Origin: Gordionus sp. m RMFG-2023
Taxonomy: Eukaryota > Nematomorpha > Gordioida > Chordodea > Parachordodidae
Reading direction: 5' to 3'
DNA: 64,000 nucleotides
Assembly (NCBI RefSeq): GCF_954871325.1
Contig: NC_088778.1
Span: forward strand, 434,001-498,000
Below, in pieces: positions 36,701 to 45,130 of the stretch. A program made the translations under genes and the position numbers. Within the stretch, counting starts at the first letter, position 1. Every line of letters starts with the position of its first letter. The notes beneath the pieces are model-generated. The model made no database searches and was not told the origin of the DNA. It was given only the letters and a program-made list of their open reading frames with translations.

Positions 36701-38209
36701 TCGGGACAGCCATTTTCAGTTATAGGGTCGCATTCTGAATGAACTCCTATTATTTTTAGCGGAGGCGGAGGTGGCGATAAAGGGGTAGGAGTGTAAAATT
36801 AACGGTTATTTTTATAGATTACGGTAATATAATTCATGGAAAAGATGGCCAAGGATTGGATTATAAATCTTAGTTGAGATTTCACCCTGTTAATAATTTA
36901 AAGGATAACATTTTTCCTGAAAAGTATCGGAATTATTCTATTTTGTGAATTTTGATTTAGAGAGATAATTTTTATCTAATAATTGTTTCTCATAAATAAT
37001 ATTATGGATAAAGTTTTAGGCATTGCGCTGGCTCTCAGATAGTTCTCTATGAGATATATCAATGCAATATCGCCACAATTCTTAGTCTAACAGGAGACTT
37101 TGCTAAAAATAATAGTAAATTATCCTAATATGACCTAGCTTTCGAAAGTACTATATAGATAGCCACTTGCAGATTTCGGCGTCTTACGCTTTAGACATAT
37201 GATTAGGTCCTTATAAAATACAGCGGATAAAATTATCGCGGTTAACTCTTTTATTTTATTTTATTTTATATAAATTATACTTTGACATGAGTGAGTGTAG
37301 GCATCCCTGTAGTATCCGTATATACACACGCAAACGCCTCTTCCATCAATAAGAACGCATTTCTCCTTAGCGTAAATCTTGCAGCCTATTTGAGAATGGA
37401 CATTGCATTGATCTCCCTGCATAGCTAATCATATCACCAAAAAAAAAATTATACAGGGTATGATATATGCTGTGAAAAAATTTTGAAAACATAACACTGA
37501 AAACCGTAGATAAAGTGTTAACTAATTAGTGGAGATTATCCTTATCCAAGTAGGGAATGCGTCACATAGGAGTGCTATCTTTTAGTTTCAGGAATGAACG
37601 CTGTTCAAGTTTATTGAATTTTAAAGGTGACCAGTGTCCGTTCAGTCCGTACAGAGATTTTACATACTATATCGCAAAATATTTCCATTATCACCATGTT
37701 ATAATAATTGTTTCTATTTATTATTATCTCACTATTTATACAACATTTTTCAAAATTTCTCTCAATTAGATTATCTAACATGGTTGATCATATGAACAGA
37801 TACTTTTACACCCTCTTCTAAAGTCGGCACAAATAGAAAATAAAACTGTAATTAGAACTTAGACCAATAAACCATGCCCATCCCCACCCCTTCATCTACT
37901 ATACCGCTCCTACGATACTTCAAATCCCTTACTTACCCGCACGTGATAAGTGCCTGCATTTGGAATCAAGTTAACTGAGGACGAAAAAGACATAAATATA
38001 TATTATATACAAAATACTTTGGCAATATCCGTTTAACAGATTTCTCGTGAATCCGGGGGAACAGATACAAGTAGCTCCTATTCCTTGTGGTTGGCAGACC
38101 TCGTTAGCCCCGCAGCCATTATTTATATAAGGCTCGCAACTTCCCACGACTAATAAATCATAAAATGTTTGAATAAAAAAAAATAATGTTTATAAAATAC
38201 GTATAATAA

Positions 38210-38274
<65 letters not shown>

Positions 38275-38275
38275 T

Positions 38276-38322
<47 letters not shown>

Positions 38323-41300
38323 CTTTCCTTTCGTTTCCTTTCTTTCCTTTCTTTCTATTTACTTTCGCATTCCCCGGTTATGGCATTTTTTACGAAAGGA
38401 GGTTGACATACGCAAGCGTTTCCGTCGCGATTCACGATGCAAACCTCTTCCGGACCACAGCCGGTATTACTTCCGGCTTCGCATTCCCCCGAAAACTCTT
38501 GTTGATTATTATTTATTTTTTGTAAATAAAACATTTATTTATTTATTTTTAAAAAATTATCCATTTATTAAAAAATAAGTAAATTAGTTTTAAATGAATT
38601 ATCATGATAATGAGTGTATAAAATGTATCGCTGACTGGAACAAACGCTTCCGGGATACGCGTTGATAGGCGAAACGTCGTTGTAACCTCTTTTACACGCG
38701 CACCCAGCGAATTCGTATTGGTTCTTGGTCAAGCAATCTGCGTTATGGCTGCAGGGGTTAATTTCCGCCCGGTCGCACAGACTGATAGCTTATGTACCAT
38801 AAAAATTTATATATGCCGCTTGGATCTTAAATAGGTATTTGTTGTCCAATCAAAAACGTATAAAGTTGGAAGTGAAAAAAAAAAATATGTTTAAAGCATC
38901 CTAATATATGTTTTTTTTATGCGAGGTTGAGGATTTCCCGCCATAAATTTTATTGGGAATCATTGGATTGACTTATTTCAACCTTGGTTCTGTCAAAATA
39001 AAAAACAAATCGAACAATATTGGTTTTTTGATCGATATATAAAAAAAAATATTACCCGTTTTATATCTTTCCAATGCCATTTTTATGGGTAATCGGAAAT
39101 TCCTTACCCACCAGTCCGCCAGCCCATTGGTCTAAAAATTTTTACCCGCCGGTCCGCCAGCCCATTGGTCTAAAAATTCCTTACCCACCAGTCCGCCAGC
39201 CCATTGGTCTAAAAATTTTCACCCGCCCACCTATTAACCCAAGCCCGCTAATTATAAAATTTAATTTATGGTAATTTTTTTCAAATATCTTTCAAAGTCA
39301 GGATACCAATTTAAGGGGTTGAGTTGAGTGGCTTGAGAAATAGTAAAAACCTCTAATGGAGTGGAGAGAATTCGCCAGGAATCCGATATCGTTGGAGGGA
39401 ACATTTTTCCGCAATTCATCCGCCAAGATCTTTTGGATATCGCCCGGAATAACGACGGCGTTGTAATTTAAATCGAACACCACCGAAGCGATAGTTGAAC
39501 CCGGTCTAAATTTGATGACCCGCGTAGCTAGTATGAAAGAATTTAATAATCGATTCCTGGAAATGATGAATTCTAGCTGTTTAAAAAAAATAACATTTTT
39601 AAGTAATAAAAAATTTACATCTATTAGGATTGGAGGGGGGGGGATAAACACTTTGGAATCCAATTTATTCTGGTTAGAGCCCCGCTTAAATTCTGCTAAA
39701 ATCTTTAAATGGATCTTTAAAAAAATTCTTCTCTTCTCTAGATCGGCTTCAGTTGGGAACTCACAGGACTGTACAAAATGAGGAATTTAATTTATCATTG
39801 AAAAACGAAGGTAAGTTCTGATTAATTTTATATAAACAGTAGTAATTTGTTATAATAATAATAATAACCAATGAGAGTAGAGCATCCGCGAAGCTTAGAA
39901 ATACTATGTTTGATCGGTCAAGAAACTCGTCTTGAAAAGGGTGCCATAAATAGATTTCTATCCAGAAGCTATATTTTATAGCTAAAAATAATTTTAAAAA
40001 AAAAAAATTTTTGGAAACATTTATATTTTTATGACCTAAATCTAAAAAACTGATTATTTTCTTACTTTTTGAAAAGATGCTGACAGGTCCTTTGACTTAG
40101 GACAGTTCAGTTTTTATCAGTTTTAGCATCGTTAGTTCTTTAAACAACTTTACTGAGTTACGTATAGCTTAATCAAAAACATTACTTGAAGCAAAGGGTA
40201 AAAAAGTGAATTAATAATCGAAACGTGAGACCTGCAGAGGTACCATTTCCGAGGCCGGCCCGGATATTTTATTCGAAAATTTTTTCAGCCCGGCCCGGGT
40301 TTCATATTTTCAGGCCCGGTCCGGCTTTTTTTTAAATAAAAATATCAGACCCGGCCCTAAGGCCGGACCTGCTGGTCTCTGATTGAAACCTCTAACTTAA
40401 AATGTTGAATGTTGCGAGATATGGATCAATTTAGCAAAGCTATCCTATAATTTAAAAGTCTTAACATACGATTAAATTGTTATTTCAAGGTTTAGCCCGA
40501 TAAATGGTTAAAAAAAAAGTATTCTTTCTAAATTACATTGTTATATTAAATAGATACTTAATGGAAATTATGATCAATTTATTTAGAGTTGAAAATGTAA
40601 CTTAAAAGGTTTTAATCCTATATTTTTAATTAGGTATTAAAAAAAAAAGTATACGTTGGCACCAAGAGTATCGTTGAGTGTACCTTCTCCCATATGGTCT
40701 AGAACATTCGCAAGACTCTACACCAGCTCTGTTACTACATTCCTCTCCATCGTTGCAGCCGGAGTTGGTGCCGATGACGCATTCTGACGACCCACTCCCG
40801 TGATCTTGGTAGAATCGTCTATTAGCGTAGACTAACGAATTACTAAGGTCTGGAATAAGGTCTAGTGATATTTTTTTACCTATAAGATTACTATCATAAT
40901 TTCTTTAATTTCTAATATTAAAAATTCTAACCCTAACCCAAATGACTAGAAAAAGTAGTTACTCGAATAGCCAGAAGGTTTTCCAAAAGCAATATTTTCT
41001 TCAATTTGATCTAATCGTCCTAAACCTTTGTAGCCCTTTTTATTTTTCGTTAAAGTTTCTTGTAGAAGATAATCTGGCTGTAGTCTGAGAACATTACTTC
41101 TGACAATTTGAGAACCTACATCATGTTGAGGTTCTTTATCACTGGATATTTTAGAGTGGGCAAATCCTTTTAACGCATATAGATGGTGCGGGGTTGATTT
41201 GTTATGGTCAGTAATCTCTGTAGGAATTTCTTCTTCATCTTCAATCTGATCAAATTGGCCCATCCCCTTATAGTCTTTTTTATATTTCTTTATAGTTTCT

Positions 41301-42816
41301 TTAAATAGGTAATCGGGGGGTAATCTAATCGCGTTACCTGAAACGATTAGGGACCCTGAATTATTGGGAGAGTTTTTATTTCCGGACCTTTCAATGGAGG
41401 CAATTTTGTTTAGAGGGTATATCAGTTGAGGGGTTTGTTTGTTGTAGCCCAGATCATCTGATGTAACATCTTCTTCAATTTGATTCGTCCTTCCTTCGCC
41501 TTCACGACCCTTTTTATATTTCTTCATAGTTTCTTGGGAGAAGTAATCCGATGGTAGGCTAATCGCGTCACCTAAGACTATTCGAGAACTAGAATCATTC
41601 TCGGGGTTTTTATCGCGGGACCTTTCAAGAGAAGCGATTTTGCTTAACTGGAATATTTGGTGGGGAGTTTGTTTGTCGTAGCCCGGATCATCTGAAGTGA
41701 CATCTTCTTCAACTTGATCAAGCTGCCCTTCACCTTCATGACCTTGTTTATACTTCTCCATAGTTTCTTGAGAGATGTAATCGAACGGTAAACTAACCGC
41801 ATCACCTATAACGATTTGGGATTGATCTGTCGGAATATTATTCGGATTGGAATAATTGAAGGAATGATCAAAGTCCCTTATCGGATTCAAGGATCCCTCT
41901 TTTTTAACTGTATAATAGGATTCGCCATCCTCCGTCATATTAGGCGATTCTTTTTTGCCGACGTTTGAAGGGGCATAACTCTCTACGTTCAAAATCTTAG
42001 GTTGACTCATACGAGCGGATTTTTCACTGGCGGTGCTCACGAATTCCATAATATCGTGTATATCGGTCTCGGTATGATCAGGCGGACGAGGAGCCACGCC
42101 TTTAGCTTTCGCGCCCGATGGTTTAAGCGTTGGTTTTTGAAGACCCTTAAAATGTGTCGTTTCGAATCTCGCTGAGCTTGAAAATTCGTCTTTCGATTTC
42201 GGTCCTTCATAATCGACAGCGTCAATCATATTTTCGGGTTGATTTATTATTTTATGATTCTTATATTTCGCGAAAAAGTTTGACGCGTTTGGAATGAGCG
42301 TTTCATCTACGACAGGATCTCTTCGATTCAGATATATTCTTTTTTTCAATTCCTCGCTTATGTTTCTAACACGCAGAACAGGATTTTTAACGGAAGCATC
42401 GAATGGTTTGGGGGCATCAGAGTCTTTCGGCATTTGAATATCGTAAATTTCCTCAATATAGCCATCCTTTTCCTCATTTCTCATAGTCGAAGCAATCATT
42501 TCCGGTTTCATTTCGCGATCCGTTAGTGTAAAACCGGTACTATCTTTTATAACACGCGACATCGAGTCGTAAACGGATTTCGTGTTACTTCTTAGATTTT
42601 TTTGAGTTGATACGCTTCCTTGATTGGGATTGGAAGCCATCGATATTGTATAGACTCTATCCTCTTGTTTCGCGATATTTGAATTGGCATCCCAATTTCT
42701 GGGAAAGATCTTAGGAGGTAAATACTTTGACACAATTTCTGTCTTCCTGTATAAGGGTCTCTTTTTGAAAAGATACTCTGTGGATTTTGTATCTTTTTTA
42801 AAATAGATATTTTGTA
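27158..42816 (-). CDS. Gene A: multi-exon EGF/SEA single-pass receptor (whole span)
   Basis: A minus-strand gene assembled from 17 exons by matching domain homology, GT/AG signals and intron phase. Module order is: repeat exon, EGF, SEA1, five EGFs, SEA2, two EGFs, transmembrane helix, cytoplasmic tail. Excluding the repeat exon, the exons sum to 912 codons including the stop, with no frame conflict. Nearly all module borders are phase 1. The SEA domains are split in phase 0, and the last EGF is split in phase 2. The architecture recalls transmembrane mucins and SEA/EGF cell-surface proteins. Function is not known. Gene B (52716 onward) is a tandem paralogue on the same strand. The start codon and signal peptide are not found and should lie above 42.8 kb. 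Confidence 0.8.
27993..28212 (-). CDS. Gene A exon 16: juxtamembrane cytoplasmic segment
   Basis: Enters in phase 2 after an AAAAAG acceptor (YLKEKQRILKGRYEMG) and leaves in phase 0 at VGLI, with donor GTAAAA. The ends match gene B exon 53475-53625 (YLKEKQRIL; NLVESML-VGLI), but this exon is 69 bp longer in the middle. Strongly basic near the membrane. Confidence 0.75.
28555..28925. repeat. Imperfect tandem repeat of about 110-134 bp
   Basis: Two long units and one shorter unit share GTCTGAAAAA, AAAGATG-ATTTCTATAC and GTGAAGTGAGAGTTCCTTA. It begins with GGTAGACCGGGGTTATCTGG. It lies in the intron before the gene A tail exons. Confidence 0.7.
29285..29325 (+). repeat. CTTT microsatellite
   Basis: About nine CTTT units in a gene A intron. 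Confidence 0.85.
29502..29610 (-). CDS. Gene A exon 15: transmembrane helix
   Basis: Acceptor TTTTAAG, entry in phase 1, then a 20-residue hydrophobic run (starts ILIVSTISVIL, ends VLIMV). A basic stop-transfer segment follows (TKKNSNKYKRGKD), ending at YI. The donor is AA|GTTTTA (phase 2). Exactly the same length (109 bp) as gene B exon 54619-54727. It anchors a type I single-pass protein. Confidence 0.85.
30170..30290. repeat. Dispersed repeat shared with 42930-43035
   Basis: Shares GGAAATTTTGATAAC, then GAACTTAAT, GAGG-GTCC and TCCATTTTACCC-GGGTTTAATG with 42930-43035 in the same order. Family unknown. Confidence 0.55.
30370..30416 (-). CDS. Gene A exon 14: end of the last EGF
   Basis: A 47-bp exon coding (K)CLFGYYGERCHVNGI, which is the C-x2-GYYG-x2-C ending of an EGF domain. 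Acceptor AATTTAAG and donor AATAA|GTAAAA. It enters in phase 2 and leaves in phase 1, fitting both neighbours. Gene B has a 47-bp equivalent at 55879-55925. Confidence 0.85.
31103..31172 (-). CDS. Gene A exon 13: first part of the last EGF
   Basis: Codes (L)ECLDEHCAYNGKCYWRGQ then SKACK, holding the first four Cys of an EGF. Donor AA|GTATC (phase 2), completing the Lys before CLFGYYG in exon 14. 70 bp, the same length as gene B 57042-57111. Confidence 0.8.
31624..31799. mobile_element. hAT-like MITE, TATCTAGAT family
   Basis: The terminal repeat is CAGAGTTGTTAAAGGATC at the left, and the right end is its complement with minor changes. The interior is built of TATCTAGATAC-like motifs. The 8-bp duplication is CTGGCCAG (31616-31623) versus CTGGCTAG (31800-31807). 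It lies in the gene A intron between exons 12 and 13. The same family is at 58509-58648. Confidence 0.8.
31905..32060. repeat. GC-rich CCCGG repeat (MITE fragment)
   Basis: Starts AGACCTGTCTGCAGGGGTAC and continues with GGCCCGG tracts split by poly-T/A, as in the element at 40225-40381. The right end was not identified. Confidence 0.5.
32102..32248 (-). CDS. Gene A exon 12: EGF (calcium-binding style spacing)
   Basis: Codes EENPCSDSRLNHCSANASCF, then a YECRCLSGYWD segment and a closing Cys, six Cys in EGF order. NAS is a glycosylation sequon (absent in gene B). Acceptor AAATTAG and donor C|GTGAGG, phase 1 at both ends. Confidence 0.85.
32592..34651 (-). mobile_element. 2.06-kb hAT-like non-autonomous element
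   Basis: The ends are CAGTGACGTCGCTAG and CTAGCGACGCCCAG, an imperfect inverted repeat beginning CAG as in hAT elements. CTTGTCG is found on both sides (32584-32590 and 34653-34659), consistent with an 8-bp duplication differing by one base or offset. Inside, a block of 181 bp is tandemly doubled (about 32784-33150). There is no transposase frame. It sits in the gene A intron between exons 11 and 12 (about 2.7 kb, against 473 bp in gene B). Sequence resembles 12596-14480 in inverse orientation. Confidence 0.8.
32784..33150. repeat. 181-bp tandem duplication inside the hAT-like element
   Basis: AATTAATAAGACTATT at 32791 recurs as AATTAATAAGACCATT at 32972, and similarity continues through the full 181 bp. 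The copy at 12596-14480 has a single unit. Confidence 0.85.
34949..35174 (-). CDS. Gene A exon 11: second half of SEA2
   Basis: Codes FWYVVHQDSDLNGSI, then FSPGSIIAETRFILKP, NVSAKYIRKSIQNAV and FQSLRFKDATIEAE. PGSIIAE sits where SEA domains of the MUC1 type have their G-SVVV self-cleavage motif. NVS is a sequon conserved in gene B. Acceptor TTTGTTTAG (phase 0), donor G|GTTAGA (phase 1). 226 bp, as in gene B. Confidence 0.85.
35888..36000 (-). CDS. Gene A exon 10: first half of SEA2
   Basis: Codes DVPTVKVRIHLLLMYVPGLE, then NIYSPSFQYLQNSLLEA, the helix-rich first half of a SEA domain. Phase 1 in (acceptor CGTAG), phase 0 out (GCA|GTTAAC). 113 bp, the same length as gene B 59373-59485, and 27 of 37 or more residues are identical by eye. 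Confidence 0.8.
36612..36746 (-). CDS. Gene A exon 9: EGF
   Basis: Codes ECDPITENGCPDGERCVY, then NITVCECLPGYFRNA and QTC. Six Cys in EGF order, with an NIT sequon missing in gene B. Acceptor AATAATAG, donor T|GTAAGG, phase 1 at both ends, 135 bp. Confidence 0.85.
37281..37424 (-). CDS. Gene A exon 8: EGF
   Basis: Codes MQGDQCNVHSQIGCKIYAKE, then KCVLIDGRGVCVCIYGYY and SCQ. Acceptor ATTAG, donor A|GTATAA, phase 1 at both ends. The same 144-bp length as gene B 62174-62317. Confidence 0.85.
38018..38149 (-). CDS. Gene A exon 7: EGF
   Basis: Codes VGSCEPYINNGCGANEVCQ, then ATCICSPGFTRN and GYCQ. Acceptor TTATTAG, donor A|GTATTT, phase 1 at both ends, 132 bp as in gene B. Confidence 0.85.
38211..38340 (+). 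repeat. CTTT microsatellite in a gene A intron
   Basis: About 30 TTTC units with small interruptions, between EGF exons 6 and 7. Confidence 0.95.
38363..38497 (-). CDS. Gene A exon 6: EGF
   Basis: Codes FSGECEAGSNTGCGPEEVC, then NACVCQPPFVKN and GECE. Acceptor AACAAG, donor A|GTAAAT, phase 1 at both ends, 135 bp as in gene B. Confidence 0.85.
38636..38788 (-). CDS. Gene A exon 5: EGF following SEA1
   Basis: Codes ISLCDRAEINPCSHNADCL, then GCACKRGYNDVS and VCS. The acceptor ACATAAG (phase 1) was chosen over a nearby TATCAG because only it keeps the frame from SEA1. Donor A|GTCAGC. The gene B equivalent is outside the window. Confidence 0.8.
39100..39235. repeat. 38-39-bp tandem repeat, three units
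   Basis: Three units containing GTCCGCCAGCCCATTGGTCT, in the intron between gene A exons 4 and 5. Confidence 0.9.
39351..39576 (-). CDS. Gene A exon 4: second half of SEA1
   Basis: Codes LEFIISRNRLLNSFILATRV, then IKFRPGSTIASVVFDL and an Ile-rich helix ending ANSLHSI. FRPGSTIA occupies the SEA self-cleavage position. Acceptor TTTAAACAG (phase 0), donor G|GTTTTT (phase 1). 226 bp, equal to the SEA2 exon 34949-35174, so the two SEA modules share an exon plan. Confidence 0.8.
39652..39746 (-). CDS. Gene A exon 3: first half of SEA1
   Basis: Codes DLEKRRIFLKIHLKILAEFK then RGSNQNKLDSK. It enters in phase 1 (acceptor ACTGAAG, completing a Pro) and leaves in phase 0 (AAA|GTGTTT), as the SEA2 counterpart does. 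Sequence similarity to SEA2 is weak, so this rests mainly on position, phase and the following exon. Confidence 0.6.
40225..40381. mobile_element. 157-bp hAT-like MITE with GC-rich interior
   Basis: Ends GTGAGACCTGCAG and (complement) CAGAGACCAGCAG. The interior has GGCCCGG tracts. The 8-bp duplication is ATCGAAAC (40217-40224) versus ATTGAAAC (40382-40389). Located in a gene A intron. Confidence 0.8.
40655..40861 (-). CDS. Gene A exon 2: linker plus EGF
   Basis: A 27-residue linker (LIPDLSNSLVYANRRFYQD...) precedes an EGF: ECVIGTNSGCNDGEEC, then ESCECSRPYG and SWCQ. Acceptor TCACTAG, donor C|GTATAC, phase 1 at both ends, 207 bp. Confidence 0.8.
40963..42816 (-). CDS. Gene A exon 1 (of those visible): large exon with four internal repeats
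   Basis: A continuous open frame of about 620 codons, hydrophilic and acidic/basic mixed, with no Cys-rich module. The downstream half has four tandem repeats of about 78-80 residues beginning near 41819, 41584, 41347 and 41107 (going down). Each starts IV-G-A-LP-DY, then ETM-KYK and later DQ-EED. The upstream half is unique. The left border uses acceptor ATCTTTCAG (42817-42825 side, phase 1); another acceptor (TATTTTAG, giving 42842) is possible. At the right, A|GTAACT (phase 1) lies 15 bases before an in-frame TAG, and splicing there joins exon 2 in frame across a 101-bp intron. The alternative is that it is the last exon of a separate gene ending at 40946. Confidence 0.65.
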
Positions 42817-42929
42817 CTGAAAGATTTTCTTTAAAAGTAAGTCTAAAATATAGAGATTAAAAAATTAGTATTTTATGCAATTCTATCGTGCAAGAAGTAT
42901 GTGCAAGAAAGCTCGGCCAACGTTCAAAG

Positions 42930-43035
42930 TTAGTTTTCTTAGCGGAAATTTTGATAACGGGAACTTAATCGAAACAGTTTTACTAGAAGAGGTCCTAACC
43001 GCCCCGGTTCCATTTTACCCTGGGTTTAATGGGTC
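42930..43035. repeat. Dispersed repeat shared with 30170-30290
   Basis: See 30170-30290; same block order and orientation. Confidence 0.55.
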
Positions 43036-43928
43036 CATTAATCGATCGATCTCTGATTAGCCTGTGGCCTCAAACTGCCCACCAAACAATTTTAATTTTG
43101 GAACTCGGGTTTTTCACATCTCTTGTTGTCCGCACTAAATAAACTGACAGAAAGCTGGATTAATATGACATGATGGGTGTCGGTCAAATAATACGCTTAT
43201 GTTACAGGAAAGTTTCCCTTCATGGACCAACCCGATCAGGACTGGGTTAGATAAACAAGGAACCCTTTCCCACGAAGCAAAATATTATGATAATCTCTGT
43301 CAGGGACTTTGTATCATGAAAAATGAATTTAACGACCTTTATTCCTTATGAACAATCAAAGAAATTCGAAATTAAAATTAGCAAATCAGAATCAATGCGT
43401 AAGAATCAAAATATTGCGCACCCACTAAAATCTAATTTAACTCATGGACATTTCCGGTCCGACCGAACTCAAATTAACACTCTGATCCGGTTTACTAGTC
43501 CAAGATTTTTTTTTAAATAATTCGGTTTTAGGAGAAAAAAATTATCCGGTCCATATTTTCTGTGAAGGAGCTTTGGAAACCTGAAAAATCATTCCATATA
43601 AAGTATAGAATTTTTACTGTTATGTTTGTTGCTGCTGGATGCTAATCCGTGATTCTCCGCCTCACTGGATATCGAAAAATAAGCTGCCAAGATGAATTCT
43701 ATTAGTAGTCGCAAACGAAAACATGGGAGCATCTTTCAATATTTTATATAAATTTATAAATGAATTATATGTTTCCCTAAATTTTTCTTTGATTCCTTGT
43801 TCTTAATTCTGGAACAGACCTTTCTAGGATTCTAAGAATAAATTATCTTTTTTTTCCTTGAAGGTTTATCATTTTTAAAACTGTTCTATTTTCCCTATTT
43901 ATTCCCTATTTGTTGGCGTAGTTTAAAT

Positions 43929-44071
43929 TAGAGGTCTACATTGGGAGCGTTTTTTCTCCCGCCCTTCATATTTTGAATGGGCATGGTCGGGTTTTTTAAA
44001 AAAATATTTCCTACATTGAACGGGTAACAGACGGGCTTCTTGGCTAAGAATTTGCCCATTGCAGACCTCTA
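43929..44071. mobile_element. 143-bp hAT-like MITE
   Basis: Ends TAGAGGTCTACATTGGG and (complement) TAGAGGTCTGCAATGGG. Possible 8-bp duplication GTTTAAAT (43921-43928) versus GTTATAAT (44072-44079), 6 of 8. GC-richer interior. Confidence 0.7.
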
Positions 44072-45054
44072 GTTATAATATCTATGTAAAATAAGATACT
44101 CAATGAATTTTGATGTAAATTAAATATACAATACCTTATTTTTTCGGTGCAAAAATTTGCTTAATTTTTTTTTCTTCTTATGTTAATTCATTTAATGGTT
44201 CAAACTGACCCCGCCATTACAAACGTACTTTAGACAATTTTTCCAGCCCGAGACACAACTATTTATTCTGCACATTAAGATCTTTGGGACGGCTAAACTG
44301 ACCTCTACTTCACAGATATATATTCATTGTGTATGTATATATTATATAAATTTTTACCCTTTTTTTAAATTTTGAATCTCATCTTAGAAATGTTTTCTCT
44401 GACAGGAGATTCCAAGTAATTTTTCTTCAGTATCCAACTTTTTCTAATGTTTTTCCAAGAAAGAATTTATCTTATTTTTCCCCTCTTTCTTCTCGAGACA
44501 TATAATTCAGTTTGCTCGTAATGACAAATAAAAATAGTACAAAAAAAATATATTAATCTTTTGTAATAGTGTGTTTTCCAGAAAATGTGTAATATGTTTC
44601 AAATTTTCTCTCATGATCTTTTTTAAAAATATTATTAATTATCCGAGCCATTAAGAAACAAAAAAAATGTCGTTTTCCGTAAAACACATATCGTCGTGAA
44701 ATATAGATGGTATGTTATCATCATTGATGTGAGAATTTTAAATGATTTTTAAAGGACATTATTGAAAATAGGAATTTGGCAAAAATATATTTTACAAATT
44801 CCTATAAATTATTTCAAAACTTCCTAAATTTTTTGATGAACCAATCAAAATAATTTGAATTTAATAATTTGAAAAATTAAGAATATTAATTTTATGTGAA
44901 AAATTTAAAAAAAAAATTATTATTACTAAATTTCAAAGGAAATATATGAAATGAAATTTTTTTATTTTTATATATTTTTTTAAAAAATAAAATTTGAGAT
45001 TTATTGACCCCTTCCTGTATTATCCTTCCATTTATTGATATCATCTTGATTCTC

Positions 45055-45130
45055 TCCTTCCTTTCCTTTCCTTTCTTTCTTTCTTTTCTTTCTTTCTTTC
45101 TCTTCTCTTTCTTTCTTTCTTTCTTTCTTT
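45055..45130 (+). repeat. CTTT-type microsatellite
   Basis: Interrupted TTTC/CTTT units. Confidence 0.85.

Noticed and set aside
42734-42859. Start codon of gene A inside the large exon
   Set aside because: The frame is open well above the first Met, and good splice acceptors precede it, so an internal exon is favoured over a first exon.
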